This document shows, one piece after another, positions 63,413 to 64,000 of a stretch of DNA of 64,000 nucleotides. The notes beneath the pieces were generated by a model. The model made no database searches. It saw only the letters and a list, made by a program, of their open reading frames with translations, and was not told the DNA's origin. Made by a program: the position numbers and the translations under genes. This stretch comes from Hydractinia symbiolongicarpus. Its lineage: Eukaryota; Cnidaria; Hydrozoa; Anthoathecata; Hydractiniidae. The stretch covers positions 27,555,501 to 27,619,500 of the forward strand of contig NC_079878.1 of the NCBI RefSeq assembly GCF_029227915.1, read 5' to 3'. Positions within the stretch are counted from its first letter, which is position 1. Each line of letters begins with the position of its first letter.

Positions 63413-64000
63413 CCAATTGGATTCCAAGAAATAACATTCTTCTTAACTCGACACGATTTCCGATATAAAGCCATTACACTTGACACTGTGGTAGCTCTTC
63501 ATTTAAAAATTTAGATAAATAAGTCATTTTTTTCTGTGGGACCAATCCTAGTCGTTATCGCGCTGAATAAGTAGAGGCAGTTTCAAAAACTCCATTTCAC
63601 TCACTTTCTAACGGTATCAGTCCGTTTGAGTTACAACTGTTGCGTCACATATTCGTCCCCGCATGTATTTAGTGATATTTTTCCGATATTACTAAGTTAT
63701 GTCGTTTTTAACAGTGAAACGATTGACTGTGGAACTTAATTGAACTAACTTTGGACTGTGACCTTATAAATGTGATAAGTGAACCAACTGGACTCGAAGA
63801 AATAACATTCTTCTTAATTTGACAAGATTGCCGGAACTCAGCGATTACACTGGGCGCTGTGGTAGCGCTTCATTAAAAAATTTAAATAAATAAGTCATTT
63901 TTTACTGTGGGACAAATCCTAGCCGTTATCGCACGCTGAAGAAGTAGAGACAGTTTCAAAATCTCCATTTCATTGACTTTTTAACGGTGTCAGTTCGATC
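63413..64000. repeat. Diverged continuation of the last HOR
   Basis: One and a half monomers similar to 61559 onward but with private changes (GATTTCCGATATAAAG, GTGGTAGCTCTTC, TATCGCGCTGAATAAG lacking one GC). The array runs off the end of the window without any flanking unique sequence. Confidence 0.8.

Larger units (their letters stand above)
1..64000. repeat. Satellite DNA array, ~373-bp monomer, head to tail
   Basis: The whole window is a single satellite family. Monomer boundaries, set at the base after the recurring CTCAG, were located exactly in the first part: 1, 373, 748, 1121, 1496, 1869, 2243, 2616, 2961, 3334, 3708, 4083, 4456, 4830. This gives units of 372-375 bp, apart from one shortened copy. 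Every monomer keeps the same order of landmarks: GATTACAC start, GCGC inverted repeat, AAATTTA tract, CCAATCCTAG, CGCGCGCTGAAG, TTCAAAAACT, TACAACGGTT, CATGTA, ATATTACTAGG, AACGATTGACTGTGG, TGACCTTATAA, AATTTGACA. All units share one orientation. About 170 monomers are present. I see no gene in it. The arrangement is typical of heterochromatic satellite shaped by unequal exchange. Whether it is centromeric cannot be judged from sequence alone. Confidence 0.97.

Noticed and set aside
1-64000. CRISPR-like regular repeats
   Set aside because: The repeating unit is 373 bp with no spacers. This is satellite DNA.
1-64000. CENP-B box
   Set aside because: I saw no TTCG....A..CGGG pattern on either strand in the common monomer forms.
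1-64000. TATAAA in CCTTATAAATGTG as a promoter in each monomer
   Set aside because: It is a short AT-rich match, absent from many monomers in the first 15 kb (CTTATAATTG), with no transcript evidence or downstream gene.

Overview
The window is almost entirely one satellite DNA array. A monomer of about 373 bp (full-length units seen at 372-375 bp) repeats head to tail, always in the same orientation, from the first base to the last, roughly 170 times. I see no protein-coding gene, tRNA, rRNA or CRISPR array. The short open frames (60-100 codons) recur once per related monomer and are by-products of the repeat. The organism is a eukaryote: a satellite array of at least 64 kb with multi-scale higher-order repeats (HORs), interrupted by a short TTAA-flanked DNA transposon, points to pericentromeric, centromeric or other heterochromatin, most likely of an animal. 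I cannot name the species.

Monomers fall into recognisable types by their first about 100 bp. Type A starts (c/a)GATTACACTGGGCGCTGTGGTAGCGC. Type B starts CAGTTACACTGGGCGCAGTGGCAGCGC and reads GGGACAAATCC in place of GGACCAATCC. Type C starts CGATTACAATAGGCTCTGTGG and carries GTTAGCACGCGCTG. Type D starts CCATTACACTGGACACTGTGG.

Layout. 1-16 kb is built mainly from alternating A/B dimers (about 747 bp) assembled into 4-, 6-, 7- and 13-monomer blocks. 16.5-22.7 kb holds a 9-monomer HOR of 3348 bp in 1.8 copies. 21.2-28.3 kb holds an approximately 3 kb segment repeated at an offset of 4096 bp. 28.35-31.25 kb is a very clean 3-monomer HOR of 1120 bp in about 2.6 copies. 31-38.5 kb is mixed and older-looking, with a 744-bp dimer repeat at 35.25-36.74 kb. 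38.5-45 kb has 2615-, 2987- and 748-bp repeats plus the transposon. 45.5-56.6 kb is two copies of a 15-monomer, 5488-bp HOR. 58.0-63.4 kb is two apparently identical copies of a 2680-bp HOR.

The one non-satellite insertion is a 737-bp element at 44297-45033. It has 17-bp perfect terminal inverted repeats and a TTAA target-site duplication, and is best read as a non-autonomous piggyBac-like element. Three paralogous empty sites lie in the same window, so its precise boundaries and its age relative to the amplifications can be read directly. Broken monomers (an ATT-microsatellite monomer seen three times, a 92-bp remnant seen twice, a 183-bp truncation, a 489-bp chimera and a 29-bp deletion) act as markers for tracing unequal exchange and segmental amplification. 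All comparisons were made by eye; alignment would refine block boundaries by tens of bases.
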